A stretch of DNA of 64,000 nt, taken from assembly GCA_023014335.1 (NCBI GenBank), contig JAECYW010000002.1, positions 3,906,001-3,970,000 on the forward strand, written 5' to 3'. A program made the position numbers and the translations under genes. This DNA is from Galerina marginata (Eukaryota; Basidiomycota; Agaricomycetes; Agaricales; Galerinaceae). The notes under the pieces were generated by a model, which searched no databases, had not been told where the DNA came from, and worked only from the letters and a program-made list of their open reading frames with translations. Below are positions 45,073 to 55,036 of the stretch, piece after piece; the first letter of the stretch is position 1, and the number at the start of each line of letters is the position of its first letter.

Positions 45073-46414
45073 ATGTCCCAATCTTCCGACTCTAATATCG
45101 ACCCTCAGCTTCGTGATCTTGATCCTGCCACCGCACTCATGGAGCGCATTCGAGCCAACGCCACACCGGCATCCATCACATCCGAATATGAAGGCCCTGG
45201 TTGGGACGACGTTCCCCCCATGCACCATTCACCCGTCATACCCCGAATGACTTCCATTTCCGCCGACGTTCCTGCTTCCGGTAGCCTTATCGCATTTGGT
45301 CGTCTCTATAAGCGTAGCAAGAAATTCTCAGATGCTGCTGAGGCCGAGTTTGATGCATACTGCGCGGTAGGTCTTACATTTGAATCTGTGGCCGTTTACT
45401 AAGCTTTATCCAGACTGTTGAACTCGAAGAACGACTCGCAATGCAGTTCGGTATTAGCTTGGAGACGTTGGAAAGACTGCGCGAGATGCAGAGGCCAGAA
45501 CATTGGTCAATGTCGGAGGAACTGAAGGTATGTCTTTTATACTGTCTTCTGGGAAGTTCCTAATTAAGTCTGATCCGGTCTATAGAAAACAGTCGGGCGT
45601 TACACGAAAGCATTTATGCTTTCACCCGCCGTAACCTCATATAAAGGCAACGCACCGGAGATGGTCTTGGTATGCTCGTTTTTTACTTATGGGGCAGTAG
45701 CTGACACTCCTCTTGTAGAAATTCATGCGCGAGCTCAACGTTCGCGACCTTCCTGCAGAAAAGCATGTCGTTGAAACTGCAGAGCTCCTCACTCACATTT
45801 CAACCGCTCTCTCGGCTGCAAGGAATGTTGTGAAAACCAAGGTACATGGTTCAATTGTTTTTGATAACTTTTCCTAACCATTCAGCATAGATTAAGTCGT
45901 CCCTCAAACCCGATGGCGGCAGCGGCCTTTCCAATGTTGCGGAATTGGCTGCCGCCCTCATCTCCAACACTAACATTGAACATACTCTGCAGTTGTACAT
46001 GCGGTTAACATTCTTGGTACGTATAGTCTTTTCCTCTGTACTTTTCGCCAACTTAATCATTGATATGATAGCGATGGGTTGCGGTTTCATACCCTACCGA
46101 TTTTGCTGGCTCCGACTTCTGGGGAAAGGTGGATGAGGTCTTGCAGAAATATCGGAGTGAGGCAACAGATGCCCAAGCATTGACTGCGTGCGTCGCGATG
46201 TTTTACCTCCTTGTCCTTCATTTAACTCTTAGTCAGGGTCTTCAACGACATCTACCGAGCTGACATCAAGAAGTTCGGAGACCCTGTGGACACGACTCAT
46301 CGTATTGTCATGCCCAAGAACATCTCGACGTGGGTCCAAGACTTAGACAAGTACACTTCTCAAGTCCAAGGCTCCCTCACTTCAGGAAAGGGCAAGCGAA
46401 AGCTCAATAGTTAG
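45073..46414 (+). CDS. Transposon-associated hypothetical protein
   Basis: Unknown family. The ATG at 45073 begins MSQSSDSNIDPQLRDLDPAT. Exons then join into ALMERIRANATPASITSEYE, SGSLIAFGRLYKRSKKFSDA and CATVELEERLAMQFGISLET. These are followed by KFMRELNVRDLPAEKHVVET, LTHISTALSAARNVVKTK, LYMRLTFLRWVAVSYPTDF and VFNDIYRADIKKFGDPVDT. The end is WVQDLDKYTSQVQGSLTSGK with TAG at 46412-46414. Eight or so exons give about 350 mostly helical residues; no membrane segment or signal peptide is visible. It is divergent from the transposase-like gene, with roughly 500 bp between them. A structural or DNA-binding accessory role in the element is possible but not shown. Confidence 0.5.
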
Positions 46415-46864
46415 ATTGCCACCTGCCGTAAATACTTCTCTAGAGTCTAATTACAGTGGCTTGAATGAATATGCACAGTGCCTTTTTGTAACATCCGTAG
46501 TTTGTTTAATGAACCTTGATTTCAAGAACCAACAGACCTCATAAGAACGGGTAAATTCAGCGTAAGAAGGACAAAAACTCAGGACAGATCAGAGCTCAGG
46601 TTGACGAAAACGGAACGTTTAGATGATGTCTAGTGTCGGTCTCGTTGACATATGCGACTTATGACAATATGGCATCTAACTTGAAGATCTTTTCGACGTC
46701 GAATGCACCAAGGTCTCAAAAACATCGGCCCTCAATTTGCGGCTAGATTGATGAGACTCTTAGGGTCAGGAAAACCTTTGCCACATGACTACCAAACAGA
46801 TATTGGTGATCCTGGCAGAGACTTACCACAAACCTTGTACTGACATCAACCTGCATTTGCGGTG

Positions 46865-48852
46865 TATGATCCGGTCTTTGTCAAGAAAACGATGCAAGTA
46901 CATCTCATACACACGCTCTAGACTCCAATTGACATAATCTTTGAAGTCGGTTAATCGACTGGCGCATGCTTCCCCTACTGGGAATGGTGTACGCAGTGGC
47001 TCTCATTGATCGAACCAATTTGGGTGTCGCCCGCACAGCGGGTATGGGAGTCGACCTGGTAAACTCTTTAAGCATATCCCCTCAGGCCCAGGAATCTAAT
47101 TCCGCCTTCGCGCTGCACAGAGACTGGACATCGGCGAGCGTTATAGTATCGCATCCATGGTGTACTTCTTCCCATACATCCTCCTGTCCGTATTTCACAC
47201 TCTCATTCGATCACACGTATTCAATGACCGGAAAACCTTAGGCAGATTCCCGGAAATATCATTTTGCGGTGGTTGGGTTCCCGTACGTGGTTAACCACAT
47301 GCGTTGTGGGATGGGGGATAGCACAACTCGGCATGGCTTTTGTAACCACTTGGGGACAATTGGCTATATGCCGTGTGTTCCTTGGCGCTTTTGAGGTATG
47401 TTCCTACCTTTCGGTCTTTTCGGAATGGTGCTGAAACTTCACTTTGCAGGCAGGATTTTTTCCTTCCCTGGCATTTATTATCACCACTTGGTATAAACGC
47501 TATGAAGTCCAGAAACGGCTCGCCCTTTTCTACCTCAGTTCCATCACGATAACGGGCTTCAGCTCTATATTAGGTACTTCTTTCATTCCTTTGTATTTCA
47601 TAGTTCTGAGCAATGCATAATTCAGCATACGCAATCACCCTTCTGAAAGGCAAAGCGGGTCTAAACGGATGGCAGTGGATTTTTCTCCTCGAGGGATTGC
47701 TTACCATCGTGCTGGGCATCCTCACGTGGTTCTTTATTCCCGACTTCCCTGATAAAAGTCGCTTCATTACCGAAGAACAGCGTAAGGTGCGTCATGTTAT
47801 GTTTTCGCATCCGCCAAACAGCAGCTAAACAGATGGTTAGATGGTATTAGACCGAGTCCAAGCGGACAGAGGAGATTCTGTTCCAGATAAAATGACCTGG
47901 GACAAGCTTTTCACTCACCTGAAGGATCCTCTTCTCTGGGCTTTTGGTGCGTTACAGATCCACGCATCGCGGGCATGTGCATGGGTTCACTGCTGACAAT
48001 GCATACCTATCCAGCCGCCATGTTTTTGGCTAGTACCATGCCAGCATATGCCATCGGGTTCTTCATCACCATTATTCTAAGAGGAATGGGATATTCAGAG
48101 ACCCTCGCACTTATATTAACCGCTCCGCCTAGTGCCTTTGCTGTGAGTCCTTTCCCGCGTGTCGCACTCTTGGCTTTTTGAACACAACCTGATCTCCCTC
48201 GGCCAGGCTGTCTCCTGCTTCTTCTTTGCATGGCTCGCCGACCGAACGCGAATGCGCGCCATATGGATGGTCGTACAAAACCTGATATGTATCACCGGAC
48301 TTTTACTCGCTGCGTACTCGCAGAGCAATCCTGTGCGCTACTTCGGGCTGTTCCTTGTAAATGCAGGAGCAACAGGCTGCGTCCCCGCTGTTCTAGCCTA
48401 TGTAAGCTCCATTTATTCTGGATTAAATGTTGTACAAATCAAGCTGACGCCTTGCTCTCGTCAGAGCGCAAATAACATAACTAGCCACACAAAACGAGCC
48501 GTTCAAACCGCCACCATCATTGCTGCTGGCGGCGTTGGCGGTATCATGGCGACTACGGTATTCCGCCAACAGGACTTCCCAAGGTGGGTCTGTCATTCCC
48601 GTGTTTGCTATCGCATTATGGCACCTATACGTACCTCCATTACCGTCCCAAGCCGATGACTCTTTCTCACTTACTCACTCGTTTTATTTACCTAGGTATG
48701 TAAACGGTATGTGGGCAACCATAGGACTTCAAATCCTCATGATGATCCTCCTCGGCGTGACGACATTCGTGTTCAAACGACGAAACCGGCTTCGTCGAGA
48801 AGGAAAAATTGGTCCACTGCAGGGCCAACCTGACTTTTACCACACCATTTAG
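46865..48852 (+). CDS. Dal5-type MFS permease body lacking its N-terminal exon
   Basis: Anion:cation symporter (ACS) subfamily of the major facilitator superfamily, which includes the yeast allantoate permease Dal5. Coding similarity starts at YDPVFVKKT (46865). A GC-AG intron (46894-46946, donor GCAAGT) leads to RLIDWRMLPLLGMVYAVALI and DRTNLGVARTAGMGVDL. Later exons give RLDIGERYSIASMVYFFPYI, LQIPGNIILRWLGSRTWLT, GWGIAQLGMAFVTTWGQL, LNGWQWIFLLEGLLTIVLGI and FFIPDFPDKSRFITEEQRK. The end is TATIIAAGGVGGIMATTVF and LQGQPDFYHTI at 48852. All twelve membrane segments seem present and no frameshift was seen. There is no start codon with the expected N-terminus; that exon lies 7 kb upstream. Either the gene is broken or an unusually long intron is spliced out. 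Confidence 0.75.
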
Positions 48853-49290
48853 GTTACTCTACCTTCCAAATCCGCTCTGTTCGGTTTTCGGTTTTCTGCA
48901 ACGACACCGGGCGAGGTAGAGCGGTATCTATTTTTTGAGTTTTATGGCTTCTTTCCTAAGAATACAATCTTTATATATGTATTATGTACATTAAATACGT
49001 CTTAGCGGGGTATGTTCAAATGAATTTTATTCCATGGTACTATTGAGAGCTTGAGTCAGCAGGACCCGATGGACTTTCTGAATTAGCATGATAGCTAATC
49101 AAATAAATTACCGCAGAGCGGTGATTTGGAGTGACATGGAGGTTCTTTCGTAAAACGACAAACCAAAGTGGCCCGAGGTACGCTTTGGAATTCCGGAAGT
49201 CATGTTCGTACTATTGTTACAGTTTACAGGTTGGAAACAGAGTTAATTACAAAAACGTAAGTCATGAAAATAAAAACCAATACAATTTCC
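48853..49290. other. Spacer between convergent permease genes
   Basis: About 440 bp with 3' flanking sequence of the two convergent MFS genes. I see no coding exon. Confidence 0.4.
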
Positions 49291-51253
49291 CTACAAAGTA
49301 TAATAAAAACCCTCTTGACCTTCCAAAGGACCAATCTTGCCTTCCCGGCGGAGAGTGTTCCTTCTGTGTAGGACAAACGTCGTTACACCGAGCATAAAAA
49401 TCATGCCTATCTGGAAACCGATGGTGGCCCATATTCCAGGGATATATCTGAGAAAGCCTGATCAGAATTTGGCGCGAAAAAAAAGTAAAGGGTGATGCAC
49501 ACCTAGGATAATCCTTCTCTTTGTACATCGTGGTTGCGAGGATGCCTCCAACGCCACCAGCAGCAATGATGCAAGCGGTTTGCACAGCGCGTTTCGTGTG
49601 CGTTGTGATATTATTGGCGCTCTAGAGATATAATTAGACGCGCGACATGCCTAAATGAAGATGGCAACAAACATAGGCAAGGACCCCTGGCACACAACCG
49701 GAAGCGCCCATGTTAACGAGGAAGAGCCCAAAATAACGAGGGCCGTTTTGCTTGGCGTAAGCCGCCACAACTAAACCGATGATACAGATAACGTTCTGCA
49801 CAGCTAGCCATGGGGCCCTCAGCTTGGTCTTGTCGGATATCCAGGCAAAGAAATAAACGGAGATAGCCTGATAAATTCGTCAGAATAATTTTTTATCAAA
49901 AAATAACAAGACATACTGCAACTAGTCCTGGAGGCGCGGTAAGAAGCAAGGCATCTGATGTGCTGTATCCCATGCCGAAGAGGATAATCGTAATGAAGAA
50001 ACCGATGGCATATGCGGGGACAGTTGAAGCCAGAAACATATAGGCTGAATGGAGCGATCAATAAATAACTCTGAATAACGGAGTGGGCTCGTACCAAATG
50101 CCCAGACAAGAGGATCCAACAAGTGCTTAAACAATTTGGCCGTCGTCATTTTATCCGGAATCGAGTCGCCACGATCAGCCTCAACTCGGTCGAGGATCAT
50201 CTTAATAACTAAGTTAGATTCTGTATCAAAAATAATGCAGGTGATTAACCTTTCTCTCCTCTTCGTTTAAAAAGCTTGCTTTATCAGGGAAGTCAGGGAC
50301 GAATAGCCAGGTTAGAATTCCAAGGACGATAGTAATAAGGCCTTCTATAACAAAGATCCAAGACCAGCCGTTGAGACCACCTTTTCCCTTCAAGAGCGTA
50401 AGCACATAGGCTATGAAACGATTCATTAGTCCTTAGGTCCTGTTAGTCAATATTATATTCGGACGAACCGAAGATGGCGCTAAATGCGCCGACGACCATT
50501 GAGGAAAGATAGAAAATAGCAAGGCGTTTTTGAACCTCGTGGCGCTTATACCAAGTCGTGATGATGAAGACAAGCGCCGGGAAGAAACCCGCCTGAACCA
50601 CAGTTCGTGTATTTTGTTAAAATAGGGAAAAAACCTAATCGCAATCGTGACACACCTCGAAGACTCCCAAAAGGACACGGCAAAGGAGAAGGTACCCCCA
50701 AGTTGGTACGAAACCCATGCCCAGCTGCGCAGCTCCCCAGCCGACAACACAGATTGTAAGCCAGGTGCGGGCTCCCAAGAACCTCAATACAACATTGCTG
50801 GGGATTTGCCTGAAAAGGTCATAAAGGGAGGTCTGAGAGGTAAAGAGGCAACCTTACAGAAGGGTGTAAGGGATGAAATATATCATCGAAGCGATGCTGT
50901 ACCGCTCCCCGATGGTGAGTTTCTAATTGTAAAAGGTAAGTGTTTAGACGGCAAAGATGGGTTCTATAAATACCAGGTCTTTCGCCATTCCTGCTGTTCT
51001 GGCAATACCGAGATTTGTTCGATCGATCAAGGCTACCGCATACAAGAAACCAAGCAGTGGAAGCATATGCCAATCCACCCTTCGTCTGAAAACATGTCAT
51101 TCCGTCGTCGCCGTTTTGCTGCAGCAGGAAGAGAACTCACAAAGTTCGTGAGATAAACGCGGAATCGTAATGAGCATCAAGGGCAGGGGGTTTGACTTTC
51201 TCGACGTCTTCGATTCTGAGATCTGAACTACGCTTTGAGTCAAAAGAATGCAT
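49291..51253 (-). CDS. Dal5-type MFS permease, intact
   Basis: Paralogue of the permease at 46865, on the opposite strand. The ATG at 51253 begins MHSFDSKRSSDLRIEDVEK and continues VKPPALDAHYDSAFISRTL. A phase-2 GT-AG intron follows at the same place as the GC-AG intron of the paralogue. Next come RRVDWHMLPLLGFLYAVALI and DRTNLGIARTAGMAKDL. Further blocks are GGLNGWSWIFVIEGLITIV, LTWLFVPDFPDKASFLNEEE, RGDSIPDKMTTAKLFKHLLD and QTACIIAAGGVGGILATTM. The end is KIGPLEGQEGFYYTL with TAG at 49291. Twelve membrane segments are expected in the plasma membrane. The substrate is probably a small organic anion such as allantoate, ureidosuccinate or a vitamin precursor; the sequence does not decide. Confidence 0.8.
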
Positions 51254-53014
51254 CGAGAAAAGGACAAGTCGCAGGCAACTTAAGAAAACTTATCGTCATT
51301 GGAAGTTGTTATTTATACTTCTGAGCTTTGCATGATGAAGCCCATTTTTGAAAACCGAATATTGATGGTAAAGCATATAGGGGCTTTGGCTTCCAGTCGA
51401 CGCTTGAAATTATCACAAGACAGGGCCTCGAGTTTGAGGATGCTACATAGATTTTTCCTCAGATTTTGCCTCCTGTTCAGCAGACGAGAACGCCAAGCAA
51501 TTGCCTCAAAGTCGAGTCCCTTGGTTTCCTGAAGCTTTCGGTGGTTGCATGTCAGCACACAATTTGTAGGACGTGGTACTCATTTATAGAGTGCAGGGAC
51601 TGCCCAGTATTGTTATCTTTTGCACTGCGATCCACGATTGGATGACCTAAAGAATTGGCACTGATCCGTGAATATCCTGCGGACAGAAGAAGTGTCATGG
51701 CCGTTCGTTCAACCAATATTTAATTTAATTGCCCAGACAAAGACTCACTCGCGGCCGCCATTTATGTAACTGTACCGCGGGCCACGCAAAAGGAGACAAG
51801 CCAAGTGTGATCATGTCACGAGGGTCCGTCGAGTGCGATTCGTGAACCATTAATGCCAAGAACGTAAATGGAACCAACAGTCTCTATGGAGCGATACTCG
51901 AGTATCTCTTGAACTCCAGGAACATGAGCCTACATGAGCCTCCGGATCCAGCTGCCCCAACATTGCCAAACGGAGATGGGTCGTCAGTACGGAGGACACC
52001 TAATTTGTTGCCGATGGTTATTCCAAATTTCCCCGCATCGGGCGTTGATCCGAGATCTGGGGAATGCGGGGTAAAAAGCTGGTAGAAATCAGGGCCAAGT
52101 GAGCGTAATGAAAAGGCGCCAGTGAACCAATTACAGTCCGTCACGGGAGTTGAAACAGTGCCTCTCAGACTGGCCCAGGGACTTTAACACCGTTCGTTTT
52201 ACATCCAAAGCACTCAGGTTTTACCAGACCAGCCCAGCACTACGAAAGTTTACAGGCCGTACTTTGTAGTACTTAGCATGGACGACATGGGAGAGCTGAA
52301 TAAATGAAAGGAAAGAAGCAAAAAGTGCCAGCGACGAGACTGCGTCGAGCGAGCTCCGGAGCCCGGCAATTCATTAGCCGGTTCGAAATGATACATCTAG
52401 AGCTTGGACTTGGCTTGGACACTGGTCCTCTCTATCTTCTTTGCAGCCGCTAGGGCGTGCTTGTTTCTGAGGATGCATTGTATTACGTTCGTTCTGTGAC
52501 AAAATGGAGCTGGCCTGTTGCTAACGTGCCTTGCGCAGCATTTTACTGCTCCCACAGCTGCTACTTTCCACTTCCAGTGAGTCTGAGCGATCAGCGGAAT
52601 CGAGTTATTGCAATTAACAGCCAACAGCAAGCCAATAGCAGCCATCCCATATTTATCTCAAGCAAAATGGGCTCTAGATTCTCCTCAGTAACAGACACTA
52701 CTACAAGAAAATATTTTTGGACCAAAATTATTTCACGCAAGCGATCCCAATAAGGAAGGTATGTTCCCCATTTAGGGAAGAGAAAGTCTCTTGCTGAGTA
52801 TCAAGCTAAAATGGTTGAGTATCGGACCTACTTGATACGTTTATGTATTACATAGAGTGAAAGAAATATGACAGAACAATATAATGTATAGGAGGGGGAA
52901 TAGTGAGCTGCATTTGAAGAAAAAATCATTCGTTACTTCGTTCTCAGAACTGTTCGACCGGAACATCCACTTACAAATATGGAGAGGAGGATTCCATCTT
53001 GTTCGAGTGATTTA
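51254..53014. other. Intergenic region, no supported gene
   Basis: About 1.8 kb without a recognisable exon chain. Short frames (51299-51532, 51884-52144 and 52457-52753) have no domain signature. The left end contains the promoter of the MFS permease starting at 51253, and the right end the 3' flank of the first MYND gene. Confidence 0.4.
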
Positions 53015-54091
53015 CTATGGGGTGACACAGAAATGTTTATGATAGCCCCACGCTGCATTTTGGTGTTCGGGATTGCAATAATACGCCACCTTGCATCTCC
53101 CACAGCGTTTAAGATCTTGGCCATCGGGGGAAGGAGCCCCACAATGTCCACACCAATGCGCTGTCGCGCGATTGTCCCAACGTTCCTTGACTTTTGCAGC
53201 GACTTCCCTCAACCAAGCGTCATGGGGAGTGCTGCGGATGCGTAACGTCACTCGTGCTTCATCGAAAGTGTTTCCTTCCGCAATTCGATCCAAGCGGGTG
53301 AGATATGGTCCCATAGGCTCGAGAACAAAAAGGCTACGACCCTTGTTTCCACGACCCACATCCCCGAACTGTAGTGAAGAGAGGTCGAGGATGCAGGGAT
53401 CTTGGTCTGGAGAAGGAAAGGCAAGAACTGCATGGGAAATCACTGGGTCACTGGCTGAGATGTAGGCAGTCCCCTTGGGGAGAACAACGGACATGTTCAT
53501 GCTGCGGGGTCCGAAGAGCTTCATCTCTACGATGGTCCGATCAATGGCAGGAGTTGTATAAATCCGTGGTTCGCCATTGTCGACAGTACGAACTTGCACG
53601 CATGTGGTGTCATCAAAGAGATCCATAAAGTGTTGGAACAGTGCCACTGTTGTAAAACATCCATCATGGTTGCGAGCCTGCCAGTAGTAGGTCTCGATTT
53701 GTTTCGGGGTGAGGTGTTGTAATGCTGGAGGAACAGGTGAAGGTAGCATATTTGAAGGAAGGTCTGGCTGATCTTTGCTTCCCCGTGTTGCTTGCGTCCT
53801 CTGAAATACCATTCCAGTCCTAGGGCCGGTGGCCTCGTACCATTCGGGATCCGTCTCTGGGGTCATGAGAATGGTCTGAAAATGCGATTCTGTGGCAACT
53901 TCTCGCAGTTTGGCATGTCTAAAGCGAGGCTCTGTCGATGCGCGTTCGTAGTTGAGGAGGAGGGCGATATCATAGAGATCGAGAACCGTACGCGTCTCAT
54001 TACCCTCGGAATCACTCGCTTCCAAATCTTCTTCCTGGGACGAGGTTTCGGATTGGAGGTCTACGTCCTGAAGGTAGACAGAGGAGGACAT
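53015..54091 (-). CDS. MYND-type zinc finger protein 1
   Basis: Single-exon gene of 358 residues starting at 54091. The N-terminus is acidic and Ser-rich (QSETSSQEEDLEASDSEGNE). The middle holds the conserved ERASTEPRFRHAKLREVAT, YYWQARNHDGCFTTVALFQH and DLSSLQFGDVGRGNKGRSLF. At the end lies a MYND finger: HWCGHCGAP, then LKRCGRCKVAYYCNPEHQ, then WGYHKHFC. MYND fingers usually mediate protein contacts. The place normally occupied by a zinc-binding Cys after YYC is His (PEHQ). The gene is divergent from a paralogue at 55037, with a MITE in the shared promoter region. Function unknown. Confidence 0.8.
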   Translation of the reverse strand: MSSSVYLQDVDLQSETSSQEEDLEASDSEGNETRTVLDLYDIALLLNYERASTEPRFRHAKLREVATESHFQTILMTPETDPEWYEATGPRTGMVFQRTQATRGSKDQPDLPSNMLPSPVPPALQHLTPKQIETYYWQARNHDGCFTTVALFQHFMDLFDDTTCVQVRTVDNGEPRIYTTPAIDRTIVEMKLFGPRSMNMSVVLPKGTAYISASDPVISHAVLAFPSPDQDPCILDLSSLQFGDVGRGNKGRSLFVLEPMGPYLTRLDRIAEGNTFDEARVTLRIRSTPHDAWLREVAAKVKERWDNRATAHWCGHCGAPSPDGQDLKRCGRCKVAYYCNPEHQNAAWGYHKHFCVTP

Positions 54092-54413
54092 TATGTTTGT
54101 TGAAAGGAAAGTTCGTTGTGGTGGGAAGTATCACAGGGAACCGGGGCTTTATTTGAATTGGAGGGAAATTTTGGATGGGACGAGTATATATGGGCTGCCG
54201 CACTGCGCTTGGGGCTGCGGATCCGAGTCACCCGTCCTCTAGACAGAAAGTCCTAAAGCACCAGGATGACGGTAGACATTTACACTCTGACATCGGACGC
54301 GGAAGTAGGTTCGAACCAGGAAATTGGATCCAAGCACTGCTCACAGCGCTCACTGCTGCTTGACGCCGGAAATGTCAGGTGATCGGGGGACGGATCAGGT
54401 AAATTTTAATCAT

Positions 54414-54986
54414 ATATATATAGTAGGGTTGCGTATCTAATTGGGGGGTTTTATACCAAGTGTAATTTACATAGGTAATTTACAGTAAATTACAGATTAT
54501 ATACATATGCCCAGGAGAGGCATGTATATAATGTATATAATTAGTGGGCCATTGAGATTTTTTGTGAGCTTTTAGCTGGGCAAATCTTCTTTGGGGATGG
54601 ACGCCGGCTTGATATGTACCCAAACTGGGCCGATAGACCTTGGATAGACCAGTTCCCGGCGCCCGAAAAGGGTAGACAACCGGGACAATCCGGACTTTGG
54701 CTTCCCCTCCTTCGCAGTTGGACCCAGCGTCCACTCCGCAAAGCAGGACCATCACTGGAGGGTCAGTTCATAAAGTCCAACAATCTATGAAACGGGATTA
54801 AAGAAGCTTTGGAAGTGGCCTCAGTTGTCCGCCTGCCCATGGGGCTGCCGAAAATTTGGTCACGTGCATAATAAGTTTTGTAATTTACAGTACAAATTTA
54901 GTAATTTACATCCGCCGAAAATCGAAAATGTATATTACATAGTTACATGCACCCCCCGGACTTATATACGCAACGCTAATATATAG
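54414..54986. mobile_element. MITE-like element between the MYND genes
   Basis: The left end (TAGTAGGGTTGCGTATCTAA, near 54421) and the right end read in reverse (TTAGCGTTGCGTATATAAG, near 54979) form terminal inverted repeats. The repeats then continue imperfectly through GGGGGGT to TGTAATTTACAT / TGTAATATACAT, about 45 bp in all. The interior is AT-rich and non-coding, with several TAATTTACAGTAAATTAC-type palindromes. The target duplication is unclear because the ends merge with TATATA runs; a TA duplication is possible. Confidence 0.65.
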
Positions 54987-55036
54987 GGCGTGTCTTCCTT
55001 CGGACTTTCCTTGTCCTTTACCTTTCACGAGATACC

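Larger units (their letters stand above)
39834..46864. mobile_element. Transposon-like block with three genes inside an MFS gene
   Basis: The block holds a small + strand gene (40185-40923), a large zinc-finger transposase-like gene on the minus strand, and a third + strand gene (45073-46414). The 500 bp between the last two is their divergent promoter. Flanks are permease N-terminus on the left and permease body on the right. The ends are not certain. CACTAC at 39786 lies where permease similarity stops, and TAGTG occurs at 46631, as expected for a CACTA element, but neither a longer match nor a target duplication is convincing. A weak inverted pair (GGCCTAGATGTTTTT at 39813 and AAAAACATCGGCC at 46718) could be a decayed terminal repeat. 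The 450 bp from 46415 to 46864 contain no gene. Confidence 0.55.

Noticed and set aside
52690..52735. CACTACTACAAGAAAA-like string resembling a CACTA terminal repeat
   Set aside because: No matching inverted end, target duplication or element interior was found nearby.
54300..54330. GGTTCGAACC resembling a tRNA T-arm
   Set aside because: No acceptor stem, D-arm or anticodon arm could be placed around it. I found no tRNA or rRNA gene in the window.
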